Assembly: GCF_007565055.1 (NCBI RefSeq)
Contig: NC_044562.1
Span: forward strand, 52,896,250 to 52,960,249
From: Rhinopithecus roxellana
Taxonomy: Eukaryota; Chordata; Mammalia; Primates; Cercopithecidae
Reading direction: 5' to 3'
Length of the DNA: 64,000 bases
The position numbers were made by a program, and so were the translations under genes. Positions within the stretch are counted from its first letter, which is position 1. The number at the start of each line of letters is the position of its first letter. The notes below the pieces were generated by a model, which was not told where the DNA came from, did not search any database, and saw only the letters and a list, made by a program, of their open reading frames with translations. Positions 49,400 through 61,215 of this stretch are shown piece by piece.

Positions 49400-50060
49400 T
49401 AATTAAAACAAAAAAGAAACACCATTTTCACTCCTCAGATTAGCAAAGATTAAAAAGAACCATAATGCTGAGTGTTGGCAAGGGGTCCAGGAAATAAATG
49501 CCTCATGCTCTGCTGGTGGGATTCTAAATTAATACAACTTTTTTGCAAGGCCATTGGCAATATGTATCAAAAACCTTAAGTATGGGTATGGCCTTTCACT
49601 AAGCACTTTCACTTCTCAAAACATATCCCAAGCAAATAAAGCCATGCCAAAGATGAATATTTGACAATGATCATCACATTAATTATAATAGAAAAAAACT
49701 AAAACAATCTAGATGTCTTAAATAAGAGATTGAATAAAATGGGGAATACCTATAGTCTAGAATACTATACAGCTATTAACATGATGTAGTAGAAATGTTT
49801 ATAATGAAAAAATGTTCTTGATGCCTTTTATGCTGAAAAAGTATTATAACACACTAGGTTCATTATTTGTCATTAAAAAATTACATATAAAACATATTTA
49901 TACCTATACTAATACAAAGTCAAAGGACAAATACCAACATAGTAATAATGCTTGCCTCTGGAGATAGGGATTATTAGAGGTTTTCTCTCACTGTTTTTTT
50001 CTTTATGCTTATCTGTATTTTTAATCAAATAAGTTATTTAAAAGACTTAGATAAGATGGC
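49400..50060 (+). repeat. Old L1M 3' end
   Basis: Reads CTCCTCAGATTAGCAAAGAT, TGCTCTGCTGGTGGGATTCT, CTAGATGTCTTAAATAAGAG, ATACTATACAGCTATTAACA and TTATGCTTATCTGTATTTTT, the sense L1M order from ORF2 terminus into the 3' UTR. Confidence 0.8.
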
Positions 50061-51439
50061 ATTTTAAACTTATCAAGAAATTTCTTTCTGACCAAAATTT
50101 GATTTGGGAAAATTCTTTACTGTATCATAAGTCAAATTATGCTTGTATAATTCAATTCTTTTTATGGTTCCATGTCATTTAAGTATTCAGTAGAGTAGCT
50201 GTCCAGATAGATAATCCATCTGAGACAAGTGAAGTTTCTTTTAGACTTCAGTTCCTGGAATTTGTCAGTTCACCAGTAATAATTTAGTAGTAGCAAGCAG
50301 CAGATTTTTAGAATACTATTGACATTGAAAAGACTTCTAGTTTTTGCCTCCTAGTCACAATTCTTATGCAACGAAAACTGCCTTGCCTATTCTATTTTTT
50401 TTTTAACAAGGCTGAATATTTCTAGAAATAGAAAAATCTTATATGAAGGTTCAGACATGTAAAGGTTATTAATTTAGGTTTGCTAAGGACCCATGGGAAC
50501 CACTGTGTGCCTGGCAATAGGGGTAATAGGGTCCCTGACTTCAAGTTCGACCATGCAAATAGTAAAGGAAAGATAATTGGGCTGGAATGAAAGTGCTTTA
50601 AAAGGGAGATCAGCTCAGGGTAGCCAAAGTGCTCCATAATGACCAGTTGGAGGGCAAGCAGGCAGGATGCAGCACCACGTCAGCAGCATCCAGGACAGCT
50701 GTCTGCTCACTGCCTCCTGTGCAATGCGCCTCAACAGTACCTGCCTCTGGCTTCCTTCCTGCCCCTGAGGTGGGGAGGGTGTCCACAAGCCACCGCTCCT
50801 CATTTCAAGTGGATGCCAGTTTGATACTCTCCATCCTGTTCCAAAGGAAGTTCCAACATGCAAATAAGCCCAAGGAAATGAAAAAATGAAACCGTGTGTG
50901 ACAGTTTCTAATTACTGCATAAAAACAACATATGGAAACTTCATTGTCCATTTCATCCCTCCACATGTACCATCAAGTCAGACTTCTTTTACTCAATCAC
51001 TCTCTTGAGCATTTGGACCTAATTGACTTCAATAAGAAGTTAAAAAAAATGTTTTTGGATAGAATAATAGTATTTTTAATTTTTTTCATCTTAATCATTG
51101 GGAGATTTTTCATAACCTTGTTCTATTTTCTGTGTGAGTTTTTTCATTGTATTCTCATTAAGTGTATTCCCTAGGGTTGTTCACAACCTGAATTGAAATT
51201 GTCCATTCTTCAAAAGTTTAAATTAACTATCCCTAAGTACCTCTTATAAATGCTCGAGTGGGTCCCTAATCACTTATTAGCAGAGGCAGGAGGACCGGTT
51301 CGGCACTGTCATCTGCTCAGATGTTCAGGTGGCATATGCACAGGAGGTAGAAAAAGAAAAATCAAACAGACACTGTTTTCTGACCAAAAAAACCCAGCAA
51401 AATAAATTTCAAAAATCCCAAAGTTAGTTAAGCAATGTG
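50061..51439. other. Unique interval
   Basis: No gene supported. Overlapping open frames at 50615-50889 on both strands (up to 86 codons) lie in a GC-richer patch without recognisable domains. Confidence 0.35.
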
Positions 51440-51575
51440 TTGAGGTAGAAAAGAGGACTGGATTGAGGGTCAAGAGACCTGGAGTTGGCTCCCTGCTTTG
51501 CCACCACTATACTGTGTGTCACCTTAAGCATGTTCTTCGCTTCCTTCATTCTCTGCTTTAAAATAGGATGTAGTC
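51440..51575 (+). repeat. MIR, sense
   Basis: Reads GGTAGAAAAGAGGACTGGAT, GGTCAAGAGACCTGGAGTTG, CTTTGCCACCACTATACTGT, ACCTTAAGCATG and CTTCATTCTCTGCTTTAAAA, in MIR sense order. Confidence 0.75.
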
Positions 51576-51639
51576 TATAAGCCCTAAGGTTCCTTTTATC
51601 TTACCTACATTCTCATACTGTATAGAATAATTTAAGTCC

Positions 51640-52700
51640 TATTTGTTTTCTATACAGGACTAGACACTGCTTGCCAAAGGATGCTTGCATTTAAATACTA
51701 ACCTTGGAGTAAAGTTTAAAAGTTGAGGCTAGACCAAAGAAGCAAGACATACATCAAGTGTCAATTTGCTAAAAGAAAAACCTTTCAATTTCTCTTCTCT
51801 TCCCCCCTGGCCACAGAAGCAGAGTCAGTTAATGAATCAGAAAAAAGCTGGTTACCAGATGTCCTGGCTTATTAACACGCACATTGCATTCTGTAATGGC
51901 ATTCACTGAGCAAGCTGTGTGGAACCGAGAGATGGCAAAGGAAAAGTTCTCCTCTCAGACGAGCTTCAAAATATGTGTGTGCTTTGGTAAATTTCATGAG
52001 TGGTTGCTGCAGAGGTTCATTTAAGCCTCTGTCGGGCATTGCATCTAGTGGGAGCTTGCCTGGGTTACAAAGAGTCCCTCTCTAAGGTCATGGGATGTCA
52101 CACCCTCTCAGCCCTTTCTCATTTCTCTATTCTGTGCAGAACTGTCAACATGAACTCTTACATGTGGAAGAGAAAGAAAACAATAATAAATTTAGGAGCA
52201 ATGCAAAGGAAAAGCCAATTCTGTTTGATTGGTTTTCACCACGACTAATTTTAAAGCCACCCATTGTTCAGCTCTGCAGTCTAATTTTATGTTAATATCC
52301 TGAAAGTTGTCAAATCTTGGCAAAACCTATGCATAAATTACACAGAAAGTAGCTCACAGGAGGGGGAAAAGTAATGACTGTCATGGTTAGGCAAACCCAT
52401 TAATAGTCTGACAAGCAATAACCCAGGAGCTCTGGTCAACTGCTGCCGACATCTGTGAAACTTTTGCAATTAATATCATTTCCCCCCCTTTTTTTTTTCC
52501 TTTTTGTGGGAAAAGGTATCAGCTGTGAAATAGCATGCAACTGACTGTTCATTATCAGCTTTGCCGGTAAAGGCTGGGTTTATCATCTCCCTTAGTTGAC
52601 CACTGCCCTGCTTTTCACAAAAAGCCTCTGTTTTTTAAAGGAATGCCATGTTTTTAGTGTACAGGGATTGATAGTCTTTAGAAAATGGATACCAATTTTG
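51640..52700. promoter_or_regulatory. Candidate conserved non-coding element
   Basis: A repeat-free kilobase with clustered factor-type motifs: TATGCATAAATTA (POU/Oct-like) at 52329-52341, CATTGTT (SOX-type) at 52262-52268, CCATTAATAG near 52398, AATTAAT at 52468-52474 and TAAGGTCA near 52084. No coding potential seen. Conservation and enhancer function are inferred from motif density and lack of repeats only. Confidence 0.35.
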
Positions 52701-52735
52701 TGTGGCTACTTACACAAGAAAAAATTTATTTATTT

Positions 52736-53026
52736 ATTTATTTTTGAGCCAGAGTCTCGCTCAGTTGCCCAGGCTGGAGTGCAGTGCTGTGATCACAGCT
52801 CACTGCAACTTCTGCCTCCCAGGCTGAAGCCATTCTCCTGTCTCAGTCTCCCAAATAGCTGAGATTACAGGCACCCGCCACCATGCCCAGCTAATTTTTG
52901 TATTTTTAGTAGAGACAGGGTTTCACCATGTTGGCCAGGCTAGTCTTGAACTCCTGAACTCAGGTGATCCGCCTACCTTGGCCTCCCAAAGTGCTGGGAT
53001 TATAGGCATGAGCCACCGTACCCAGC
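52736..53026 (-). mobile_element. Alu (AluS-type), minus strand
   Basis: Tail is a (TTTA)n run at about 52726-52745, then GAGCCAGAGTCTCGCTCAGT through both arms to CACCGTACCCAGC. Confidence 0.93.
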
Positions 53027-53439
53027 AAAATAGTATGTTTCAGTCTCTGATTCATTTCTGATATTTCTTTCTCTGAGGCTGGGAAGAAACAAAGATGGAG
53101 AAACCTAAAACATCTCTTCAAAGCTGCAATCTAGGCTCCAGGCTTGCTGGTAGGTCATCTCATTGTGCTTTTCCTACCTTTTTCTGTGTCAGTTCAGTAC
53201 ACTTTATTTTTTCTGTGGGCAAGGCTTCAGGGCAAAATATATGTACCAATCTGATTAGTCAGTGTCTATGCCCTACTGGTGGTTAAAATATTTTGAGTAT
53301 CACTCTTGTTTATATGTATTATATATTTACAATGTACACACATATATAATCTATTGCTTATTTTCCCAGAGAATATTTCTGGTAGAATTATCTGAGTTTC
53401 CAGATAAGCTTAGAAAGGCAACTCCATCTTTTCCTACAG
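53027..53439. other. Unique interval
   Basis: No gene recognised. TA-rich patch near 53310-53350. Confidence 0.35.
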
Positions 53440-53530
53440 CTATTATAGCTGATGTGTTCAGCATAGTGCCAGGCACTCAGTGGATACTCAAGAAAATATT
53501 TGTTCAATGAATGAATGGGTAGATAAATGA
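53440..53530 (+). repeat. L2 3' end
   Basis: Reads CATAGTGCCAGGCACTCAGT, GGATACTCAAGAAAATATTT and GTTCAATGAATGAATG, the sense L2 terminus. Confidence 0.7.
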
Positions 53531-53699
53531 GTGTCAGTAGGGCATTCTCCTATTTTTGGCCTTGCTATTGTAGCTCCATTTATTGGTTTTATGGAGAACT
53601 TCTTTGCCACTAAAAATCATTGCCTGTGTGTAGGGCTTTCTCAGAGAGTACTGTAGAAGACTTGCTTTTCTTAAGGCATAAGCAATCTGAAATGCCTGC

Positions 53700-54560
53700 C
53701 TTACAGAATCATTTAGTTAACATTTTTCTGAGCTCCTGCCTTGTGCCAGGTCTGAGCTTGGAGGAGAAGACAAGAAGATGAGTGAACCATGGATTTTGCT
53801 ATCACAGAGCTCATGGAATGTTTAGAGAAGTTTCTGTGTGGGAAGGTGAGTCCAAAAAAACAAGACACGTGCTATAATACGGGCGTCAACAGACTTCAGG
53901 GAGCAGTACGCTCTGCACAGTATTGCAGGGAAAGATGTCATGGTAACGAGACATTGGGCTACGTCTTGGTTAAAAAAACAAAAAACAAAAAACAAAAGGC
54001 CTGGCAGAGAGAGTGAATTAAAACTTTCAAAGCTCAGGATCTGCATGCGTAGAGAAATGGAGTAATAAAAAGATATAAAATTTCAGGGAATAGTGAGATA
54101 GTCAGTGGCTGGAAGCAGAGGGCCTGGGAGGATGTGGCAAGGGATGAGGCTGGAGAGGTGAGCTAGGGTATGATAAGAACTGGCTTTGGTGCCTAGGTGA
54201 CTATGGAGTTTATCCTCCAGGAAACTAGGGACAAGTTGAAGCCTTGTAAGGAGAAAAATAACTGTTGCTATTGCCTAGGATGGCCATTTGTAGGATAGCG
54301 GCAGGAGTGGGGAGGGAAGGGGTGCTGAATCATTACAGGAAGGCCAGTGAGAATGTTATTTCAATAGCCTCAAAAAGAGACAACGAGAAAGGACAAGAAG
54401 AACAGACTCTAAAGATAGATATCTCGGAAGCAGAACTGTCGAAATTTGGTGACTGATTGCATGTGGGGGTAAAACAGATATGATAAAGGATGACTTCTAG
54501 CTTTGTGTAAGTGGTGAAGCCTTTAATCAAGACAAAAAGGCAGCTGGCTGGGGTAGGAGT
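53700..54560 (-). repeat. L2 LINE, antisense, long copy
   Basis: Starts with TGCCTTGTGCCAGGTCTGAG and CACAGAGCTCATGGAATG (antisense L2 3' end). It continues through GGGATGAGGCTGGAGAGGTG, GACAAGTTGAAGCCTTGTAA and GATAAAGGATGACTTCTAGC, as expected further into an antisense L2. Confidence 0.65.
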
Positions 54561-54829
54561 AGGAGTGAAGAGACTGCAAGGACATAGGGGACAGCAACAT
54601 GGACATTTTCTAGAAATCATTCTTTGGAGAATAAGGAGTAGCTCTTCACCAGATCACCCCCAACAATCATCAATAAAGCCAATGAATCAAACCAGAGTGA
54701 AACAAACCAACTCTAACAGATGCTTATCAAGGGGAAATGCAATTGGAAAGACTTCTTTGGGTGAATAATCATGAAGAAAAATAATGAAAATGTACAAATG
54801 ATAAATTTGTCATATGAACTCAAATAAAA

Positions 54830-55500
54830 AGACCTCATTAACAGGAAGTTCTTTAAAGCCTCAAGGTTCTGAGGTTTGTCAAATGCCTGCTGAATGAAAT
54901 GCTCAAGCTGACCTATTTCTTTTTCCTTTCCTAAATATTATAGTAGCATTTACCAACTGAAAATTATATTCATAAAATTCAAAAACCCCCAAACGATCAT
55001 AGTCTTCAGTTTGGCAACACATGTGGATTACTTTCCAGCCTTGTCAGGACAGAACAGATTCTGGACAAATCAAGAAAGAAGGAAGTGCGGGTACAAAGTC
55101 ACAGACGAATGCCAGTTGTCTGAAAAAAACAACTTTGCTGTCATCTTGGGACATATCATTTTTAGAAACAATGACCCATTTGGCAGCCTCACACACATTC
55201 CCATCTCTGAAAGCTTTCCAGCATTCCAGGCCTTACTTTATTTAGGTTTAGGATTTTTTGAGAATAAATCTTTGGTGAAGCAAGTGTGGAATCTTAATTC
55301 CATTCAGTATTACTCATTCCATTCACACCGTTTTTTTTTTTTTTTTTTTTTTTTTCTCATTGTGTCTCCTGTTACCGACCCTTGTTTCCCCGCCTCAAAG
55401 ACCTTGTCTGGACACCTCATATCAAATGGCAGCAGTGTGGAATGTCTAATTATTTCACTGCTGAACTTGAACAGCTGTCCGAGATGGCCTATTTAACCAT
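54830..55500. promoter_or_regulatory. Candidate conserved non-coding element interrupted by T26
   Basis: Repeat-free text with TAATTA at 55447-55452 and E-box CAGCTG at 55472-55477, split by T26 at 55331-55356. A 161-codon plus-strand frame (55011-55496) spans it, but reads through the T-run as poly-Phe and has no domain. Regulatory role is inference. Confidence 0.25.
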
Positions 55501-55968
55501 GCTGGTCCTCTGGTTTTTGAAAACAGCCTTTGTTATTTGAAGGATGTGGTTTTCCTCATTAGAAAATGTTTGCTTTTGGCCCAATCAACATCTGAAAGGC
55601 CCTGAGTTAGATTTATTCAAAATTTCAGGTTCTACTTTTTCAGTTTCAATTAAATTTTTATTGACTAGATGATGTTTCTAAAGGGTAGAGAATTAGGTGT
55701 CCCAGGACCCAGAAAATTTTCTGCCTATTTCCAAGCATCTGACAGTATCACTCTTCATTGAATTTTGAGACTTCAAATGGTTCTCCTGGCATAGAATGGG
55801 ATTTTCTAAAATATGTGAATTCTCTGAGCCAAAACATAAGTTCCTGGAGAATTTCTAGTCTGCACACCTAGGTTGAGAAAGATTGTGGAAGGCAAAATGT
55901 TTTCCCTTTGAAAATGGAGTTCAGACTAAGTTTCAGGGAGGAAGTAGGGTTGTCAAAGAATGGTAGGC
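55501..55968. other. Unique interval
   Basis: No gene or repeat recognised. Confidence 0.35.
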
Positions 55969-56240
55969 CTTTGGGAGGCCGAGGCAGGTGGATCACAAGG
56001 TCAGGAGATCAAGACCATCCTGGCTAACACGATGAAACCTCGTTTCTACTAAAAATACAAAAAATTAGCTGGCCGTGGTGGTGGGTGCCTGTAGTCCCAG
56101 CTACTCTGGAGGCTGAGGCAGGAGAATGGCTTGAACCCGGGAGGTGGAGCTTGCAGTGAGCTGAGATCATGCCTGTGCACTCCACCTGGGTGACAGAGTG
56201 ACACTCCATCTCAAAAAAAAAAGAAAAGAAAAGAAAAGAA
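55969..56240 (+). mobile_element. Alu (AluSc/Y-type), plus strand, 5' truncated
   Basis: Begins inside the left arm (CTTTGGGAGGCCGAGG). The tail is A-rich with GAAAA units (56213-56242). Target-site duplication: AATGGTAGG before the element and AGTGGTAGG after it. Confidence 0.93.
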
Positions 56241-57599
56241 AAGTGGTAGGCAAGTGTAAGAACAGCCCTTTGTCAGGGAACTGGAGGGAGGGTGGTGGAG
56301 CCCTGGGAAGCAAAGGGACCCTGTTTTTAGTGAAGGCCTTTGACTTCTGAACTCATGATCTCTTCATTCTTTATGGGGTTTACTTCACTGTCAATTGACC
56401 TTTGTTCATATGTGCCTGTTAACCTGACTTCCAGTGTAGGGTGATGGTCTTTTCTCCCTCTCCATCTTTGGATCTCAGATACAAACAGTTTCAATGATTC
56501 CATCATGTCCTTTGTGGAAACAGCCTAATAGGTTGTTATTTTTTTTCATTTCACTCATATTCACAGCTTCTGTTCTCATTAGGCTAATATGAAATGAATG
56601 TAATAATTTCCAACATGATTATAACAAGAACTAAGAATATGTATATTGTTCTTCATCTTATAAATCATTTTCACAATGTATCTCATTTATTAATCTATAG
56701 TCCTTGAGTAATTGTTAATTTGAGATCATTAGGACTAATAATTTTTTTTAAATGCATCAATTATTCCTCAAAAGGTAGTTTGCAGATATTTACATAGGCT
56801 AAACAAAAATAGTAAAATGTTAAAAGCTTTTCTCAATAATTAAAAAAGTTAAGTGTTTATGACTTCTTCCTAATCTTATTTCTAAATGATACTTAGGAGC
56901 AAGTTAGAATTGAATTTTCCGCTTTCAGATTATATGTTCGACTCAAAATGAAGCAACAATTTGCTTATGTTATTCAGTTAAGAAGAATTAAGCTCAATTT
57001 CTAGTACTCATAAATATTTAGAAAAAAATTCTCATGGAAAATATTTTACAACCACATCGGTTAATATGTATTCTTAAGTCTATGGATACTTTCAGTAAGC
57101 TGACAACATAATTGTCCAAGAAAATACATTCTTTTGAAAAGTTATTACATTTGAAATAAAGAAATATAAAATGTACTATATGAGAATGGGTATCACTTTT
57201 TCTCTTTAGGATGAATGGGCTAATTCATAACTTGTCAAGGGTCAATAAGGCCAAATGCTCTAAGCAATATAGAGAAAAAGCCACATCATGGAATTGCTAA
57301 AGGGTACAAAGGGGTCATTGTATAAAGCAGAGAATCTCCTGGTTTCTTGCTTTATATTATGAACATTCTTCTATAACCCTTTTATTCCTGGGTCAATTAA
57401 ACCAGTAGAAGTGGTGGGTTTATAGGGCAAGCCTAGGGCCCACATTTGGGCCCATGATCAGCATTTTAGCAGTTCAAGGATATACATCTGTGCTCACATA
57501 CAACTCCTTACCTTCCCCACCGAGAGTGAAGAAGGGCCTGAAACTGCTAAGTGCCTTCCAGTATCCATTCTTCTCTTCTTCCTCAGGAACAAATTTTCA
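56241..57599. other. Unique AT-rich interval
   Basis: No gene or repeat recognised. Confidence 0.4.
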
Positions 57600-58015
57600 T
57601 TTGGCATAGGAATGCAAACAACCTAAGGATTACATTTGTCTTCCTTCCATATAGTTAGGTGTGTCCAAATGACTAACTCCTGGTTCATGAGATGAAACAG
57701 TCTTTTGGTAGCCTGCTTAAAGTCAGCTGATTCAGCAGGGATACTTAACTTCTGTTCTTTCTTCCTGATATTTGGACTGCAGATGTGATGAATGGGACTC
57801 TGGTTGCCATCTGGAATTATGAGGTAAACTTGAGAATGGAATGAGAGACAAAAAATGAGAAGGATGGTGTGGATTCCTGATGCCTTTGTTTCTGTCACTC
57901 CAGCCTGACCACCTAACACCAGATGACTTATATGTGAGAGAGAGAGAAACTTCTATCTTTTTAAAGTCACTATTAGTATGGGTTTTCTATTACATGAATC
58001 TAATTCAAGGTGTTA
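57600..58015 (+). repeat. LTR-like interspersed repeat (ERVL/MaLR-like)
   Basis: Recognisable order: ATAGTTAGGTGTGTCCAAAT, GACTGCAGATGTGATG, TGCCATCTGGAATTATGAGG, TATGTGAGAGAGAGAGAAAC, then TTCTATCTTTTTAAAGTCAC and GGGTTTTCTATTAC. This follows a common mammalian LTR consensus. Name and ends uncertain. Confidence 0.5.
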
Positions 58016-58149
58016 GAAGAGGGAAATTTATTTCAGTTTTGCTATTCCTGGGAAGAGCTGTATGACCTCCAGAGCTTCTCTTTAGAAACTGTAAGAGTAG
58101 TAGACCTTAGTTGGCCTGGACCACATGTGACAGGGTATAATGATAATAA

Positions 58150-58247
58150 TGGGATTATTACCATTTAGTGAAAGCTTTATGCCAGTCACTGTTCAAGATT
58201 CTTTTTTTACAGTCTTTTAACTTAATTACCACACCTACACTACACTT
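58150..58247 (-). repeat. MIR, left half of a split copy
   Basis: Antisense MIR text (GCTTTATGCCAGTCACTGTT, then ACTTAATTACCACACC) ends at a TG microsatellite. Its continuation appears at 59586 after the transposon. Confidence 0.65.
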
Positions 58248-58248
58248 C

Positions 58249-58306
58249 AGTGTGTGTGTGTGTATGTATATGTGTGTGTGTGTGTGTGTATACATATATA
58301 TGCACA
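58249..58306. repeat. (TG)n/(TA) microsatellite, left flank of Tigger
   Basis: TG tract with a GTATGTATA interruption and a TATACATATATA end. A TG-rich tract reappears directly after the transposon at 59545-59580. Confidence 0.9.
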
Positions 58307-58308
58307 TA

Positions 58309-59544
58309 CAGTCACATTCCACTTAACAATGGGGATCTGTTCTGGGAAATGCATTGTTAGGGTGATCTTGTCATTGTGTGAACATCATAGAGTGTACTCA
58401 CACCTACCCAGGTGTGATAGCCTAGTACACACATAAGTTATATTGCAGAGCCTATTGCTCCTAGGTTACAAACCTATATAGCATGTTACTATACTGAATA
58501 CTGTAGGCAGCTGTAACACAATGGTAAGTATTTGTGTATCTAAACATACCTAAACATAGAAAAGGTACAGTAAAAATATGGTATAAAAGATTAAAAATAG
58601 TACATCTACGTAGGACACACCATAACGGAGCTTGCAGAACTGTAAGTTGCTCTGGGTGAGATAGTGAGTAATGAGTGAATATGAAGGCCTGAGATATTAT
58701 TATACATTACTGTAGAATTTATAAACACTCTACACTTAGGCTATAATACATTTCAAATTGTTTTCTTTCTTCAATGATAAATTAGCCTTAGCTTACTCTA
58801 ACTTTTTTACTGTATACATTTTTAATTTTTAAAAACTCTGACTCTTTTGTAATAACACTTAGCTTAAAACACAAACACATTGTATGAATACACAATAATA
58901 TATTCTGTCTTTATGTCCTTATTCTATAAGCTTTTTTCTATTCTTGGAAATTTTTAATGTTTAAGAACTTTTTGAACTTTTTTGTTAAAAATGAAGATAC
59001 AAACACACATATTAGCCTAGTCCTACACAGGGTCAGGATCATCAATATCACTATATATATATCAGAAATATATCACTATATCTTCCATGTCCACATCTTG
59101 TCCCATTAGTAGGTCTTCAGGGGCAATAACAGGCATGGAGCTGTCATCTTCTATGATAACAATGCCTTCTTCTGGAATACTTCCTGAGGGAACTGCCTGA
59201 GGCTGTTTTATAGTAGACATTTTTTTTATGGGTAGAAGGAATACACTCAAAAATCATGATAAAAGTATAGTAAATACATAAACCAGTCACATAGTCATTT
59301 ATTATCATTACCAAGCATTATGTACTATGCATACTTATTTATGCTATACTTTTACATGACTGGCAGCCAGTAGATTTGTTTATACCAGCATCACTGCAAA
59401 CATGAGTAATGTGTTACACTATATTAGAATGACTACAACATCACCAAGCAGTAGGAATTTTTCAGCTTTATTATAATCTTATGGGACCACTGCCATATAT
59501 GCAGTCTGTCGTTAACTGAAATGTCATGATGTGACACATGACTG
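58309..59544 (-). mobile_element. Tigger-type (TcMar, MER2-like) DNA transposon fossil
   Basis: A 1236-bp element with terminal inverted repeats starting CAGTCACATTCCACTTAAC on the left and CAGTCATGTGTCACATC when read from the right end. TA precedes the left end; the right TA is altered. Internal text (TAACACAATGGTAAGTATTT, TTGCTCCTAGGTTACAAACC) is that of a well-known human TA-target transposon. The name MER2/Tigger is from memory and tentative. Confidence 0.75.
59062..59250 (-). pseudogene. Transposase C-terminal remnant in the Tigger-type element
   Basis: A 62-codon frame rich in acidic residues (EDDSSMPVIAPEDLL and MEDIVIYF). It occupies the place where larger family members encode the acidic transposase tail. 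No DDD catalytic core remains, so it is not functional. Confidence 0.45.
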
Positions 59545-59580
59545 CGTGTGTGTCTGTGTTTGTGTCTGTGTGTGTGTGTA
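59545..59580. repeat. (TG)n microsatellite, right flank of Tigger
   Basis: TG units with TCTG and TTTG interruptions, directly after the transposon terminus. Confidence 0.9.
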
Positions 59581-59585
59581 TAAAA

Positions 59586-59728
59586 ACAACCCTGAAAAGT
59601 AGGTAGTGCTATTATCCCTGTTATATAAACAGGGAAACTGAGAAGCTTAGGGAGTTACTTTCAAGTGGCAGTGCTGGGAATTAAAGTTCAAAGTCTTTGG
59701 TCTTAATCATGAGGCCATGCTGCCTCCC
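59586..59728 (-). repeat. MIR, right half of a split copy
   Basis: Starts ACAACCCTGAAAAGTAGGTA, then CAGGGAAACTGAGAAGCTTA, GGGAATTAAAGTTCAAAGTC and CATGAGGCCATGCTGCCTCC. This is antisense MIR from the point where the left half stops. Confidence 0.8.
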
Positions 59729-61109
59729 AGTGAAGGAAGGAATGAGCTATCTCCTAAGCATTTTCTCTCCTGAGAATACAATATTTTCATTTTTTATTAC
59801 TTTACTATCAATACCCATTTTATATAAGATGGACACTCCACAGAGTAGAATGTATATGTATTGATTCCTAGTCTTATCTTAATAGATTTAATCACGGAGC
59901 CTTAGAGAAGAACCAGCTTATCAAAATGACTCCACAGACTTATCATTGCTAGCCTTAGTAGGGGCGAGGAGAGAGTACAGGCCAAATGGGCAGTACTCAG
60001 TAACCTACCATATCATATCACTGTGGAACACCAACCAACAGCAAAGCATTTGCCTCCCAGAATTCTATTCAGAATCTGCTTGACTACAGCAGTAACAGCA
60101 CATACTTATCAAGAAGCAACCCTGGAAGTCTGGATAAAAGTCCCTGAAAGATAATACTTATTCAGGTCTATTTTGTCTTCCAATTGTAAAATGTTAAGAG
60201 GTCACACTCTTATTATTTTGCTTAGAAGAATTAATAATGCCATGGGAAATGAAAGCTTCACCTCAATTCCTGTTTTGCTTTTGGTGGTTGTTGCTGTTAC
60301 TTGTTTTGTATGGAACACCATCAAAATATACATAGAATAATAGACCACTTAAATGTGTATCAGTCAGGATATTGTAGGTCATGTACAGAAAAAAAAAAAA
60401 AAATCCAAATGTCAGAGGCCCGTAACACTCAATGTTCATTTTTCTACTCTTATTTCCTGTCCATTATGGATCAACCTGGGGCTTGGATTTATGTCATTTT
60501 TGCTGCAGTACCCAGGAGGCTGGTAAAGAAGGCTTTTTCTAAGACTTTGCTACTGTCATGGCAGTGGAAAGTAAATGATGGTAAAACACTGCCTGGCCTA
60601 AAACTGCTGATCAAAATTGATACATGTCACTTCTGTTTATCTTTCTCAAAACAAAGCCAGATGCATCGCTAAAACTAATATCAATAGGGTGGGGACATAT
60701 GCTTCCACACAACGGGCACCGCGAGGAGGGACTGTGAATATTTTGACACTAAATATAGTAATCTTCCATAGTCTTAGAGGATAAAATATGTAGATTACTT
60801 CAGCCATACTGTGGTATTTGTAGTTTCTCCAACTGACTATGTATTCTCTCACATTTGCACCTGATATTTGTTATTTTTTTCCACCTGAAGCTAGTTCTCT
60901 CCCTTTTTCACACAGCTAGTACTTATACAACTTCCAAGTATCAGACTAGATAATACATCTTCTTAGAACTCTTGCTTGACTCACTAATCCCGTGCTTTTC
61001 CTGAGTATTTCCATAGTTAACAGTTTTCAAATAGATCTTAACATCTCCACAAATATTTCTTGCTTTATTTTTTGTTTTGTATTGTATTTTTCTTTTCCAT
61101 TCCTTTTTT
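59729..61109. other. Unassigned; possible old repeat at 60350-60780
   Basis: The text at 60350-60780 (GTCATGGCAGTGGAAAGTAA, ACATGTCACTTCTGTTTATC, AGGGTGGGGACATATGCTTC) resembles a widespread mammalian repeat that I cannot name. The overlapping 123-codon frame at 60301-60672 is then incidental. A15 at 60389-60403. No gene seen. Confidence 0.35.
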
Positions 61110-61215
61110 GCTTCACCACTCAAAGGTAAGTGCATTGAGAGCAAAGAGTGTATCTGGTTCACCTAACATAAAACCTGGTACATATTAATTAATCAGTCAA
61201 TTAATATTGTTAAAT
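61110..61215 (+). repeat. Possible L2 3' end
   Basis: GCAAAGAGTGTATCTGGTTC, then AAAACCTGGTACATATTAAT fits a diverged sense L2 terminus. Confidence 0.4.

Noticed and set aside
55011..55496. 161-codon plus-strand open frame outside known repeats
   Set aside because: It reads through a T26 run as poly-Phe, has no domain or signal, and has an alternative overlapping frame of similar quality. More likely chance.
60301..60672. 123-codon plus-strand frame
   Set aside because: Crosses an A15 run and old repeat-like text, with no motif of a known family.
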